DNA of 33,616 nucleotides from a virus, in the IMG/VR virus record IMGVR_UViG_3300013137_000064, positions 1-33,616 of that record; one strand, written 5' to 3'. Within the stretch, counting starts at the first letter, position 1, and the number at the start of each line of letters is the position of its first letter. The notes under the pieces were generated by a model. That model ran no database searches, was not told the origin of the DNA, and worked only from the letters and a program-made list of their open reading frames with translations. This document shows, piece by piece, positions 16,065-23,493 of this stretch. Made by a program: the position numbers and the translations under genes.

Positions 16065-18032
16065 TTATCCTTGAACAGGCATCCTCGTTGGAATGGCTTC
16101 TGGAGAAGTAACCATCGCAGGAGTTCGCACGCCCTGCCTGCCAAGTCTATCGTTCACGACTGCGTACAGATCAGGATGGTTGCTACGCAGAGTGTCCAGC
16201 GCTTGGTAGCGCTCAACCTCTCCCATACCCTGTAGATTCATCACCAACTTTTTAGCTGTACCTAGCAACTCTACCATAGGGGTAGCCTGCATCTGGCTTT
16301 GTTCAGCACCCTGTACTGCTCCACCAGCTTGGGTTGGATCAACAGGTACTTCACCTTCTGGAGCAGCTTGCTGCGGAGGACCACCTGCAGGATTTCCTTT
16401 CTGGTCAACTACTTGTGGCGGCGGAGGCACCAATCCATCGTTCTGCCATTGCTGGTTAGCCCGCATGCTGTCTTCTTGGGCTTTCAACTGGTGCTTGTTC
16501 GTTATGAGGCTAGCTTCCCCTGCGATCTCAGCTTGGCTCAACTGCTGATCACGTTGCAGACGACGGCCTACCTTGGACTCTTCCTCAATCTGTTTCTGCT
16601 CGGCTGCTGGATCGAACAGCTGGCTTTGCAGGAAGGTCTGCCTGCTGATGTAACCAGCGTTTGCCAAGTTAAAGTTGAACGAAGCCCGCTGAATGTCGTC
16701 TGCCATCTTGAACGGAGTGAAGGACACTTCAACCATAGGAATGCCCATCGCAGCAGATATCTGCCGCATGATGAACTTCACAAGTTGAAGCATGTCCTGC
16801 CGGTTACCTAGGAACTCATTTTCTAACGCGCGAAGGTTTACGGACGCACCAGAGTATTGTGCTTCTCCATAGAAGAAACTGGTGGGAACGCCCATACCCG
16901 CGATGATCTGTTCGCTGTACACACGAATTTCTTGATGCAGTAGCAGCGATTTACCGGTACCGCCAACCGCTTGGTACCCAAGTGGGAATGGAAGAACTGG
17001 CATGTGGTTGTAGTCAGCACGCCACATGCGCAGTTGCTCTTTAGTTTCCTTCTGCCAGTCTTGAATGCTTATTAGCGAGTAAACGTCCGATCCTTGGCCC
17101 GTTACCTGGGGGAAGAACACACGCATTGGCACGATATGTTCAAAGGCAACAGCCTCTTGGGACTTACGCAGGATCTGCAGGAAGAAAACATCCTTTAGAA
17201 CAGGCAGCAGAAGCGGGGCACCCCAGCCACTATCCGCAGGGTCTCTCGATATTGAGGGACGACGCATATGGAAAATGCGGTCTGACTCGATTAGCACTGC
17301 TTTGTTAAGTCGCAAAGCGTCAATGAATACTTGCGGGATGTCCTCAATGAACTCCCTCTTACCAAGCATAATCTGATTCTTCAAGTACATCGGCATCGTG
17401 TAGAAGTACTGGTGCTTACCAGTAATCTCGTTGTACTTGATAGTGATGTTATTCGGATTCCATCGGATGAGTCGAATGTTTCGGTACGCTCTCTGAATCT
17501 CGTCCTTAACGGCAGCCGGACCCGAGTAACCGCACTTAGGGCACTCAATATGGGGTTGGTAGTTACGCCACTTGTACGTCGTATCTTTTAGTGGCGAGGA
17601 ATGCCGACACGCAGGGTTCTTGCAGGTGAGCGTCTTCACAAACGGAATAGCAACAGAGACAAGTCCGTTGCCAAAACCATACCTGTCAAGGTTGACACCT
17701 ACCAAGAATGGCCTGATGTTCAACGTGTCTTCAAAAATCTCTTCCCACAACTTACGAACACCTGTACCACCAGAGGACGCTCCTGTATCGCTAGACTCCC
17801 CGCTAAACAACAGGTCTGTTACAGGGTACGCAGCTAGTCTGTTCTGCACTGAACTGATCAGCGGATTTGCTAGAGAGTAGAACAAACACCATCCAAACGT
17901 CTCCTTAATAGTCTTCGGCATGTACGTGGAAGCAATGTCGAAGAACGGGGACGGATAGAAGGAGTCTGGTCTACCCACAGACTTCGCCCCAGACGTTGAC
18001 GTCGTAGGGTATCTCTGCGGGAACTGCGCCAT
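16065..18032 (-). CDS. Portal protein with an inserted zinc-ribbon-like segment
   Basis: This 655-residue protein is the likely dodecameric portal through which DNA enters and leaves the capsid. The strongest support is residues 370-470: an EIRVYSEQIIAGMGVP block, then FFYGEAQYSGASVNLRALE, then FLGNRQDMLQLVKFIMRQI, a pattern typical of portals of large myovirus-like phages. Residues 137-167 carry C-x4-C and C-x2-C (CKNPAC and CPKC) with a 21-residue spacer, which looks like a zinc ribbon inserted near the start of the wing region. From about 480 on the protein becomes Gln/Pro/Gly-rich and is probably flexible. It lies upstream of the polymerase and overlaps nothing. The ATG at 18032 follows TGAGGT. 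The portal call is likely and the zinc site is inferred from spacing. Confidence 0.83.
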   Translation of the reverse strand: MAQFPQRYPTTSTSGAKSVGRPDSFYPSPFFDIASTYMPKTIKETFGWCLFYSLANPLISSVQNRLAAYPVTDLLFSGESSDTGASSGGTGVRKLWEEIFEDTLNIRPFLVGVNLDRYGFGNGLVSVAIPFVKTLTCKNPACRHSSPLKDTTYKWRNYQPHIECPKCGYSGPAAVKDEIQRAYRNIRLIRWNPNNITIKYNEITGKHQYFYTMPMYLKNQIMLGKREFIEDIPQVFIDALRLNKAVLIESDRIFHMRRPSISRDPADSGWGAPLLLPVLKDVFFLQILRKSQEAVAFEHIVPMRVFFPQVTGQGSDVYSLISIQDWQKETKEQLRMWRADYNHMPVLPFPLGYQAVGGTGKSLLLHQEIRVYSEQIIAGMGVPTSFFYGEAQYSGASVNLRALENEFLGNRQDMLQLVKFIMRQISAAMGIPMVEVSFTPFKMADDIQRASFNFNLANAGYISRQTFLQSQLFDPAAEQKQIEEESKVGRRLQRDQQLSQAEIAGEASLITNKHQLKAQEDSMRANQQWQNDGLVPPPPQVVDQKGNPAGGPPQQAAPEGEVPVDPTQAGGAVQGAEQSQMQATPMVELLGTAKKLVMNLQGMGEVERYQALDTLRSNHPDLYAVVNDRLGRQGVRTPAMVTSPEAIPTRMPVQG

Positions 18033-18039
18033 AGTTACC

Positions 18040-18681
18040 TCACTTTACGATTTCGGTTTGTTTCAGCAGTGAGGCACTCTGCTCTTGCAGGAAATCTCGA
18101 ATGCTAATCGACTTCATCAACTGCAAGTCGTACGGAGTGTCAATCAATCCATCAGGCTGCTTACCCGCAGTCATAGCCGCAGACACCTTTGCTTGAAGCG
18201 CGGGGTCATTCTTTGTCAAGTACTTATTAGCTGGTAATAGCGGACCTGGACCAAAGATTACCCCTGTGTCCATCATAACGGCTGCTGCGAACTTGTATAC
18301 CTCATCCCCGATCTGCTTATCCCTTAAGATAGACAGAACGTCGAGGGTACCCGCCACGCGATGAATCGTTGGAAGCTGAACCAAGTCAAATCGGGGCGTG
18401 TACCCGTAGAATGCCTCAGTTAACGCACTAAAGACCTCCCAACGCTCGTACGGCTGGTCAGACACCATAGCAGTTCGAACAGCCTGAATCTTGTTCTTGC
18501 TCGCTTCTGACACTGAGCCCCACGTACGGCCAATCTCTAGCCATAGCGTCTCAGGCTCCCATTGAAGGTAGTCAGCCCCGAACGCGTCGAGTAACAGTAA
18601 ATTCAGAACGAGAGGGTGCGTCTGCGATGACGTGAACGCACCTTGAACTGTGACGCTACGTAGCTCTTCAACATTACTCAT
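18040..18681 (-). CDS. Hypothetical 213-aa protein next to portal
   Basis: This is an unrecognised, mostly helical protein. Residues 20-60 are Leu/Trp-rich and residues 100-140 hold EVYKFAAAVM, which nearly repeats EVYKFAGALL in the 680-aa virion protein. There is no enzyme motif. Its position directly before the portal in the same leftward operon suggests a neck, head-tail connector or portal-associated protein. The ATG at 18681 lies inside the end of the 330-aa gene (8-nt overlap), so the two are coupled. The tail end of this frame also supplies the sequence just before the portal ribosome binding site. Confidence 0.72.
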   Translation of the reverse strand: MSNVEELRSVTVQGAFTSSQTHPLVLNLLLLDAFGADYLQWEPETLWLEIGRTWGSVSEASKNKIQAVRTAMVSDQPYERWEVFSALTEAFYGYTPRFDLVQLPTIHRVAGTLDVLSILRDKQIGDEVYKFAAAVMMDTGVIFGPGPLLPANKYLTKNDPALQAKVSAAMTAGKQPDGLIDTPYDLQLMKSISIRDFLQEQSASLLKQTEIVK

Positions 18682-19666
18682 TAATCATCCGCGCGATGGC
18701 CTGCTTGTGCGTAGCAGGCAGGCTAGCTAACACAGCAACTGGATCCTTCGAGAGTTGTGTGGACAACTCCCCACCAAAGGCATCCTCCAGTTGCGCCCGG
18801 CCACCAGCCTCAAGCCAGCCTACGATATCATGAGCGCCGAACTCTCTTCCACCGATTTCGCACACCGCATTTGCAGTCTTTACTTGTGTCTGTCCGAATA
18901 CAGACTGCCAAGGATCTGGGATCATCCGGTAATACTGACTGGTGAGTCCGTACTTCTCGTCAATGCGACTCAACTCGTCAGCCAACGTATCAGCCGACGC
19001 CCTCTTCTCTAAGAGCGCTGTTAACTCTTTGTCAGCGTCTTCGATACCTACTACCAGTTGCCGACGAAGCTGCACCGCTCCTGGGAACATATCCCCAAGA
19101 TCACCACGGGTGTACGTGATCAGGTCGTCTGGTAATTTCTCCAGGTCGATCACGCCTGCGGTCTTTACCTCAAACATCAAGCGACGCTTTCCTCTTGGGC
19201 TAAGACCCTTGAAAGCATCCTCTAGAACAGTGACCTCGTCATCATGCAGACCAAACAAACTGCGAAGGGCCGCATCTTCTGCCGCAGGATCCATTGTGGG
19301 AACCTGGATGTCGGCAACCTTTTGCATGGCCTCGACACCAGGAAGACCGAACTCTTCTAAGGCCGCAGCTAACTTTATAGCCCCTGCGTGAGCTACGTCT
19401 AGGGGAAGCTTACTCGACGTTTCGCCAAAGTACAGAGCAGATACAGCCGTGTTACCAGCGTCTGCGATTGGGTACTTATAGAGCCGTCCGATCTGCGTAT
19501 CCATGACAACGGCGTAGTCATCTTCACGTACGTGTGCTACCTTACGCATGTCGACTGCAGTCTTTACCACCGCAGGAGGCTCTGCACTTCCACCCTCTTG
19601 AAGGCACTGTAGAAGGTATGCGCCTCCGTCGTCGTACTGATCCAGCACGCCGTACAAGCTAGCCAT
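18674..19666 (-). CDS. Hypothetical 330-aa K-x-A-rich protein, first gene of the leftward arm
   Basis: This is an unrecognised family. A block at residues 50-110 (DYAVVMDTQIGRLYKYP, then SALYF, then KLPLDVAHAGAIKLAAALE) resembles a pattern found in uncharacterised phage structural proteins, but I cannot name it. K-x-A occurs at residues 35, 42, 98, 116, 168, 221 and 263, often as VKTA or EKRA, the same motif as in the 680-aa protein. The C-terminal 70 residues look like a small helical domain ending in HKQAIARMINE. I chose the ATG at 19666. A TTG at 19681 in the same frame lies inside the leader and has no binding site. Upstream, facing this gene, is the ATACCAAA box. It is probably a virion or head-assembly protein. 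Confidence 0.75.
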   Translation of the reverse strand: MASLYGVLDQYDDGGAYLLQCLQEGGSAEPPAVVKTAVDMRKVAHVREDDYAVVMDTQIGRLYKYPIADAGNTAVSALYFGETSSKLPLDVAHAGAIKLAAALEEFGLPGVEAMQKVADIQVPTMDPAAEDAALRSLFGLHDDEVTVLEDAFKGLSPRGKRRLMFEVKTAGVIDLEKLPDDLITYTRGDLGDMFPGAVQLRRQLVVGIEDADKELTALLEKRASADTLADELSRIDEKYGLTSQYYRMIPDPWQSVFGQTQVKTANAVCEIGGREFGAHDIVGWLEAGGRAQLEDAFGGELSTQLSKDPVAVLASLPATHKQAIARMINE

Positions 19667-19694
19667 TGTAAGCCCCCACAACGATTACGGTCTT

Positions 19695-19706
19695 TTTGGT
19701 ATAAAG
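19695..19706 (-). promoter_or_regulatory. Leftward box (CTTTATACCAAA) in the divergent switch region
   Basis: Read leftward this is CTTTATACCAAA, the third copy of the box found before the polymerase and the 151-aa genes. It lies about 28 nt before the ATG at 19666. It occupies the same bases as the rightward extended -10 described separately, so leftward and rightward transcription may compete here. Confidence 0.5.
19697..19705 (+). promoter_or_regulatory. Rightward extended -10 promoter candidate
   Basis: TGGTATAAA fits TGnTATAAT, the extended -10 read by host sigma-70 polymerase without a good -35, and no -35 is visible here. The expected start point is near 19712, about 25 nt before the ATG at 19737. 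It would launch the rightward regulatory and replication genes, likely early in infection. Downstream CACTTGATCACCAC contains the palindrome TGATCA and could be an operator for the nearby XRE-type protein; that is a guess. Confidence 0.45.
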
Positions 19707-19736
19707 CACTTGATCACCACTCATGGATGAAAAACC

Positions 19737-19937
19737 ATGTCCACTGGCAATCATAAACCACCCGTTTTGAAATTGGAAGTGCCAGAGCGGCGTCCTACTC
19801 TCAAAGAGGAGGTACGCGGATTCGCAGCGGACGCTGTGAAGAAGGCGGCGTCACGCCTAGTAGATGCGACTCCCGTCATCGTTAGAGTCCTAAAAGACAG
19901 ATGGGAACCACCGAAAGAACCCAACGATGGCAAATGA
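19737..19937 (+). CDS. Small basic protein, first gene of the rightward arm
   Basis: This is a 66-residue unrecognised protein, Lys/Arg/Pro-rich, with one predicted helix (about residues 22-52, LKEEVRGFAADAVKKAASRL and on) and a charged proline-containing tail. The start is an ATG after GGATGAAAAACC, a weak ribosome binding site. The gene overlaps the HTH regulator by 11 nt, so coupling is likely. Small first-transcribed phage genes often encode host-interaction proteins, but nothing here shows that. It could in principle be non-coding, though the overlap and steady frame argue for a real gene. Confidence 0.6.
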   Translation: MSTGNHKPPVLKLEVPERRPTLKEEVRGFAADAVKKAASRLVDATPVIVRVLKDRWEPPKEPNDGK

Positions 19938-20334
19938 GTTTGGTAAAAAGCTGCAAGAACTACGAGAGGCGTGCGGTTTCTCACGGTCTAGCTTTGCTGC
20001 CGTAACGGAATTGCACAGAGAGACAATTAGGCAATACGAGTTGGGAACGATCCTACCAATGCCTGTTGGGTTAGAACAACTACTAGGGTACCTAGCGGTC
20101 CCTTCCTCTGAAAAGCAGGCTCTTCGGGCAGCGTTTGACTTAGCACGCAAACGTCGTGTTGAGCTTGAATTCGATGCATCTCTTCTTACACCAGAACAGA
20201 AGCAAGAGCTACTCCTATCTAAAGTAGACGTCATCATTGACGCGGTTGCTGACTTCATCCCAAATAGTAATAATCCGGACAACAGAGCCATGCTCACAGA
20301 GCGAGTCAAAAACGCCCTACTAAGGAAGAACTAA
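19927..20334 (+). CDS. XRE/Cro-CI family HTH regulator
   Basis: This 135-residue protein has an N-terminal helix-turn-helix of the XRE type. FGKKLQELREACGFSRSSFA (5-24) forms helices 1 and 2. TELHRETIRQYELGTILPMP supplies the recognition helix and its typical RQYELGxxxP continuation. The C-terminal half is helical and charged, perhaps for dimerisation, and no cleavage or peptidase domain is present. It likely binds DNA near the divergent promoters immediately upstream and may control the balance between the two arms. No integrase or other lysogeny gene is in this window, so it need not be a lysogenic repressor. Confidence 0.82.
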   Translation: MANEFGKKLQELREACGFSRSSFAAVTELHRETIRQYELGTILPMPVGLEQLLGYLAVPSSEKQALRAAFDLARKRRVELEFDASLLTPEQKQELLLSKVDVIIDAVADFIPNSNNPDNRAMLTERVKNALLRKN

Positions 20335-20335
20335 C

Positions 20336-21766
20336 ATGGTAATTACTGACCCACTGCTCGTTCCTGAAGCTACAGACGGAGTAGGCTGGGAAGGCCAGAA
20401 CGTATTATCTAGTAATATGTGGATAGCACGGTCTGAGTTTGATAACCCAGAAGCATTCCTGCGGTCTGCCATCCTAACAGCAACAAACCCTGTGTCAGGG
20501 GACACAACGACTATCTTCTTAGCCAGAGAAGTAAACAACCACATCGTAGTCGCCAGAGAACTATTCACTGAACAAGAATGGCGAGCACGCCTGCCTTCTT
20601 GCCATACGGTAGACCTACGCCCATCTTGGGAGAAGGTCAACTTCCTAGATAGCATCGTGCCCAATACAGAGGCACGCGTAGACGCGTGGAATGCACTGAA
20701 AGAAGCCGCAGGTGGCACTCTTGAGCTAGCCTGTGGAAAAGGCAAAACTGTTTTGGCCCTCAAGAAGATCGCGCAACGAGGGTACCCCGCCGTAGTCATC
20801 ATGAACAACGAAGGTCTTATCGAACAGTGGTTCGACAGAGCCCAGCAGTTTCTACACCTTACGCGTGCCCAAGTTGGAGTCGTACAAGGAAAGAAAGCTG
20901 AGTGGGACAGGCCCCTTGTACTGGCGATGATACAAACACTCGCTAACAAAGCAGCCGTTGGTGACATCCCACTAGAAGTGCGAACCCGGTTTGGAACAGT
21001 AGTCTTTGACGAGTGCCACCACCTAAGCGCCGCAACGTTCATACAGACCGCTCCGATCTTCTTCGGTGAACGCTACGGACTCACAGCTACAGTTGTGCGT
21101 GAGGATGGTCTGCAAGCAGCGTACTTCGCGCATCTAGGACGTGTGTTCTACAGCGACCTCGAAGGAGAGCTAACGTCTAGGGTGTTCTTCTACCAGTTGG
21201 AAACAAAACCACCAGTTGATTCATCAGTAATAAAAGACAAAGCAGGGCAGGTAAACTCCGGAAGAGTTCACAAGTGGATGGAAACCAACCGTGAGCGAAA
21301 CTTCCGTATTCTGCTGCTACTACGAAAACTACTGGCTAAAAAGCGTAAAGTGCTAGTTCTCACCCACGGAGCCGAACATCCCGGAATACTTCGTGATTTT
21401 CTGCTTGACCAGCCTTGGGGAGTAGGGTACAAAGTAGGTGTCGTCACAGGAGACACCAAGAGCAGAGACAGGTTCGAAATCATCGAAGCGTCGAACGTTA
21501 CCTTCGCCACTTTCGGCGTGGCTAAAGAGGGACTCGACGTACAAAGCCTAGACACGATTGTCTTTGCGACACCCTTCAAAGCGTGGGGTGGATTCCAACA
21601 GGGCAGGGGTCGTATTGAACGGTCCTGCGAGGGTAAGAAAGAACCCGCTGCAATCGTACTGGAAGACTACCGATTTCCTCCAGCAAAACGGTTGTGTGCT
21701 TCGCTAAAGAGGAGCTTGAAACTCCGTGGAATCGAATACAGAATCTCGTCAGCGGAGGCTCAATAA
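20336..21766 (+). CDS. XPB/UvsW-type superfamily 2 helicase
   Basis: This is a 476-residue ATP-dependent helicase. Walker A reads LACGKGKT (131-138), motif II DECH (225-228), motif III GLTAT (248-252), motif V AKEGLDV (about 396-402) and motif VI QGRGRIER (422-429). The domain order and DEC/AH box match the Rad25/XPB, UvsW and RecG-like phage helicases used in recombination and replication restart. The first 120 residues form a separate N-terminal region of unknown fold. It starts 1 nt after the HTH gene and its 3' end overlaps the UDG-family gene. It is distinct from the SNF2-type helicase on the other strand, which has a DEFH box and a different position. Confidence 0.9.
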   Translation: MVITDPLLVPEATDGVGWEGQNVLSSNMWIARSEFDNPEAFLRSAILTATNPVSGDTTTIFLAREVNNHIVVARELFTEQEWRARLPSCHTVDLRPSWEKVNFLDSIVPNTEARVDAWNALKEAAGGTLELACGKGKTVLALKKIAQRGYPAVVIMNNEGLIEQWFDRAQQFLHLTRAQVGVVQGKKAEWDRPLVLAMIQTLANKAAVGDIPLEVRTRFGTVVFDECHHLSAATFIQTAPIFFGERYGLTATVVREDGLQAAYFAHLGRVFYSDLEGELTSRVFFYQLETKPPVDSSVIKDKAGQVNSGRVHKWMETNRERNFRILLLLRKLLAKKRKVLVLTHGAEHPGILRDFLLDQPWGVGYKVGVVTGDTKSRDRFEIIEASNVTFATFGVAKEGLDVQSLDTIVFATPFKAWGGFQQGRGRIERSCEGKKEPAAIVLEDYRFPPAKRLCASLKRSLKLRGIEYRISSAEAQ

Positions 21767-22364
21767 GCTAAACGTCGAGTACCGACATTGCCAGAAGTGC
21801 GAACTCAGTAAAACACGTCGTGGTCAGTTTCTAGGAAGCATGAACCCAACAGCACCACTTGCGATGGTGCTGGACCGCACACCGCTAGATCCGTCTAAAA
21901 CATGCAACCTGACCATTGGAACCTGCTACACCGTGCTTCGCGAGGTGGCTGTCGATTTCTCTCAAATATGGGTAACCAGTGTAGTTCTTTGTCCTACGGC
22001 AAAGGGTATCGGTGGTGAACCCGCAGAAGCAGGCGCTAGATCAGCTTGTCAAGATAGACTTCTACGAGAACTGCACATCGTGCAACCGGAGATAATCGTA
22101 GGTCTTGGCGCAGGGACACGACAAAGTCTCCTCCGCAAAGAATCCAAGAAGGCGTTGGCTGGTGTTGAAAACACAAACATCATGCCCGCCCCTGGTAGGT
22201 TTACCCAAGCGCTTATCCCAGGAGACGCGGGATTCTACCGTATTCCCACGTTAATAACCTACTCGCTGGCCCAGGATTCCAAAATAGGGCAGATTGTTGA
22301 GCACTTACGGGAAGCGCTCACCATTGCCCTTGAAATGCGGAGAAGATCAAATGAGCGAACGTGA
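21726..22364 (+). CDS. UDG family 4-like Fe-S protein with altered active site
   Basis: This 212-residue protein resembles family 4 uracil-DNA glycosylases. C22-x2-C25 near the N-terminus, C89 after WVTSVVL and C108 before the PEIIVGLG strand match the four [4Fe-4S] ligands and their usual spacing. The motifs that do chemistry are not recognisable, however: GEAPG is replaced by a segment near VLDRTPLD (48-55), and the late H-P-[SA] motif by ITYSLAQ. It may be a diverged glycosylase, a DNA-binding relative, or an enzyme acting on modified bases. The start is a GTG at 21726 inside the helicase gene, with GAGGAG rather far upstream (11 nt). The fold is fairly certain and the activity is not. Confidence 0.75.
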   Translation: MESNTESRQRRLNKLNVEYRHCQKCELSKTRRGQFLGSMNPTAPLAMVLDRTPLDPSKTCNLTIGTCYTVLREVAVDFSQIWVTSVVLCPTAKGIGGEPAEAGARSACQDRLLRELHIVQPEIIVGLGAGTRQSLLRKESKKALAGVENTNIMPAPGRFTQALIPGDAGFYRIPTLITYSLAQDSKIGQIVEHLREALTIALEMRRRSNERT

Positions 22365-22767
22365 AGTTCTACGCGCTGTAGACACCTACACGGCGGAAGC
22401 CTCCCAGCTTCGTGCCTTCGTAATTGCGAACCAAGGTGTAATTGACACCTTTCTCGCGCACGTAACAAGGCGCAACGAAGCAATCGCTCTGGTAAAGGGA
22501 CTGATGCGCGGGCTAAACACCAAGGATAAGTACGTGGTAGGCCCATTCACGCGGTCCAAGGTACCTATCGAGGTGGTCTTCGACCCAGCCAAGATGCCTA
22601 TGGAAGTGCTAGCACTTCCTGGGGTGGTCAAGAAGGTCGACACCAAGGTAATGGACGAACTGCTGAAGCGCGGTCAGGTTGAGTTCTCGCTCGTGCAGGC
22701 AGCAAGAAGCGAAGAGGAAGGCACTGCCAGGATCACTGGACCCAGCGAGGTCGTGGTAGAACTATGA
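22351..22767 (+). CDS. Hypothetical 138-aa protein
   Basis: This is an unrecognised protein with a helical N-terminal half and a C-terminal half of beta strands. The ATG at 22351 follows GGAGAAG and is preferred to an upstream TTG in the same frame. It overlaps the UDG-family gene by 14 nt and its TGA overlaps the next ATG. It has no Cys and no visible catalytic residues. Being translated with replication genes suggests an accessory role in DNA metabolism; no more can be said. Confidence 0.7.
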   Translation: MSEREVLRAVDTYTAEASQLRAFVIANQGVIDTFLAHVTRRNEAIALVKGLMRGLNTKDKYVVGPFTRSKVPIEVVFDPAKMPMEVLALPGVVKKVDTKVMDELLKRGQVEFSLVQAARSEEEGTARITGPSEVVVEL

Positions 22768-23201
22768 AGAAAGACATTCCTTACCGTGCAGGAAGAGCGC
22801 TACGCCGAATCATCGTAAGCGGTAAGGTAGACACGCAGTCCTTGCTGGCTGATATAACTACGGACTACGTGTGCTTGCCCGCGCAGTTAGCCCCGAAGGC
22901 AGGGGACACGATTGCCAAGGTGACAATGGGACACTCCGGTAAAGCAGCCGAAGCACTCTACTGGGGTAGCGATGAATGGGACAAAGTACCCTACACAATG
23001 GAAGTGTGGGGTAGCGTCACACTAGAATGCACACAGACAGAGGAAGCTATCGTAGAAGCGCAGAATCTCGCGGCTGATCTCGCGTGGGAAGGCGTGGAGG
23101 TTCACATGCGGGCGAAGCTACCTCTTCTGGAAAAGGTAATCGTTGGCATCTACCCAGACCTGTTTCCTCCAAACAAGCAACTGAAGAGGAAACAAGGATG
23201 A
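22764..23201 (+). CDS. Hypothetical 145-aa protein
   Basis: This is an unrecognised protein. A basic start (MKKDIPYRAGRALRRIIVSG) is followed by mixed strands and a helix with many Ala and Glu (TEEAIVEAQNLAADLAWEGV). It has only two Cys, and they do not form a metal motif. ATGA couplings at both ends place it firmly in the rightward operon between the UDG-family gene and the DnaB-like helicase. Function unknown. Confidence 0.7.
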   Translation: MKKDIPYRAGRALRRIIVSGKVDTQSLLADITTDYVCLPAQLAPKAGDTIAKVTMGHSGKAAEALYWGSDEWDKVPYTMEVWGSVTLECTQTEEAIVEAQNLAADLAWEGVEVHMRAKLPLLEKVIVGIYPDLFPPNKQLKRKQG

Positions 23202-23491
23202 AAGACATCTGGGACTGCAAGATCAACCGTATTCAATTAAAGGAACTAACGATCCTTGAGAATCCGTCGTTCAGTGTAACGGCAGAGTTCCAATTGCTGC
23301 ACGTAGGGGATGAAGGCACCATTCCACTTGGTGCGGCCAAGATCAACGGGTTCCCTACGCAAGCAGTAATGGACAAAGCACGCGAATTCGTTGCTGAAAT
23401 AGAGAAAGCCGTAGCCGCTATCTACGACGCCAAAACACAAGAAGACAAAACCACAACAGTAAGACCTCACCGTGGTCTACCGGAGATTTAG
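23198..23491 (+). CDS. Hypothetical 97-aa protein
   Basis: This is a small unrecognised protein. The ATG at 23198 is supported by GAGGAAACAAGG just upstream and by the ATGA overlap with the previous stop. The longer in-frame extension back to 23084 would overlap the previous gene by more than 100 nt. It has a beta-rich first half and a helix at about 55-80 (a VMDKAREFVAEIEKAVAAI stretch). It ends 2 nt before the DnaB-like helicase, so it may be a loader or partner of that helicase, by position only. Confidence 0.66.
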   Translation: MKDIWDCKINRIQLKELTILENPSFSVTAEFQLLHVGDEGTIPLGAAKINGFPTQAVMDKAREFVAEIEKAVAAIYDAKTQEDKTTTVRPHRGLPEI

Positions 23492-23493
23492 CC

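Noticed and set aside
19927-20334. XRE-type protein as proof of lysogeny
   Set aside because: No integrase, excisionase, attachment site or CI-type peptidase domain is visible. Lytic phages also carry such regulators.
20320-21042. Leftward frame (240 codons) opposite the XPB-type helicase
   Set aside because: Low-complexity product opposite conserved helicase motifs, no ribosome binding site, and wrong direction for the operon.
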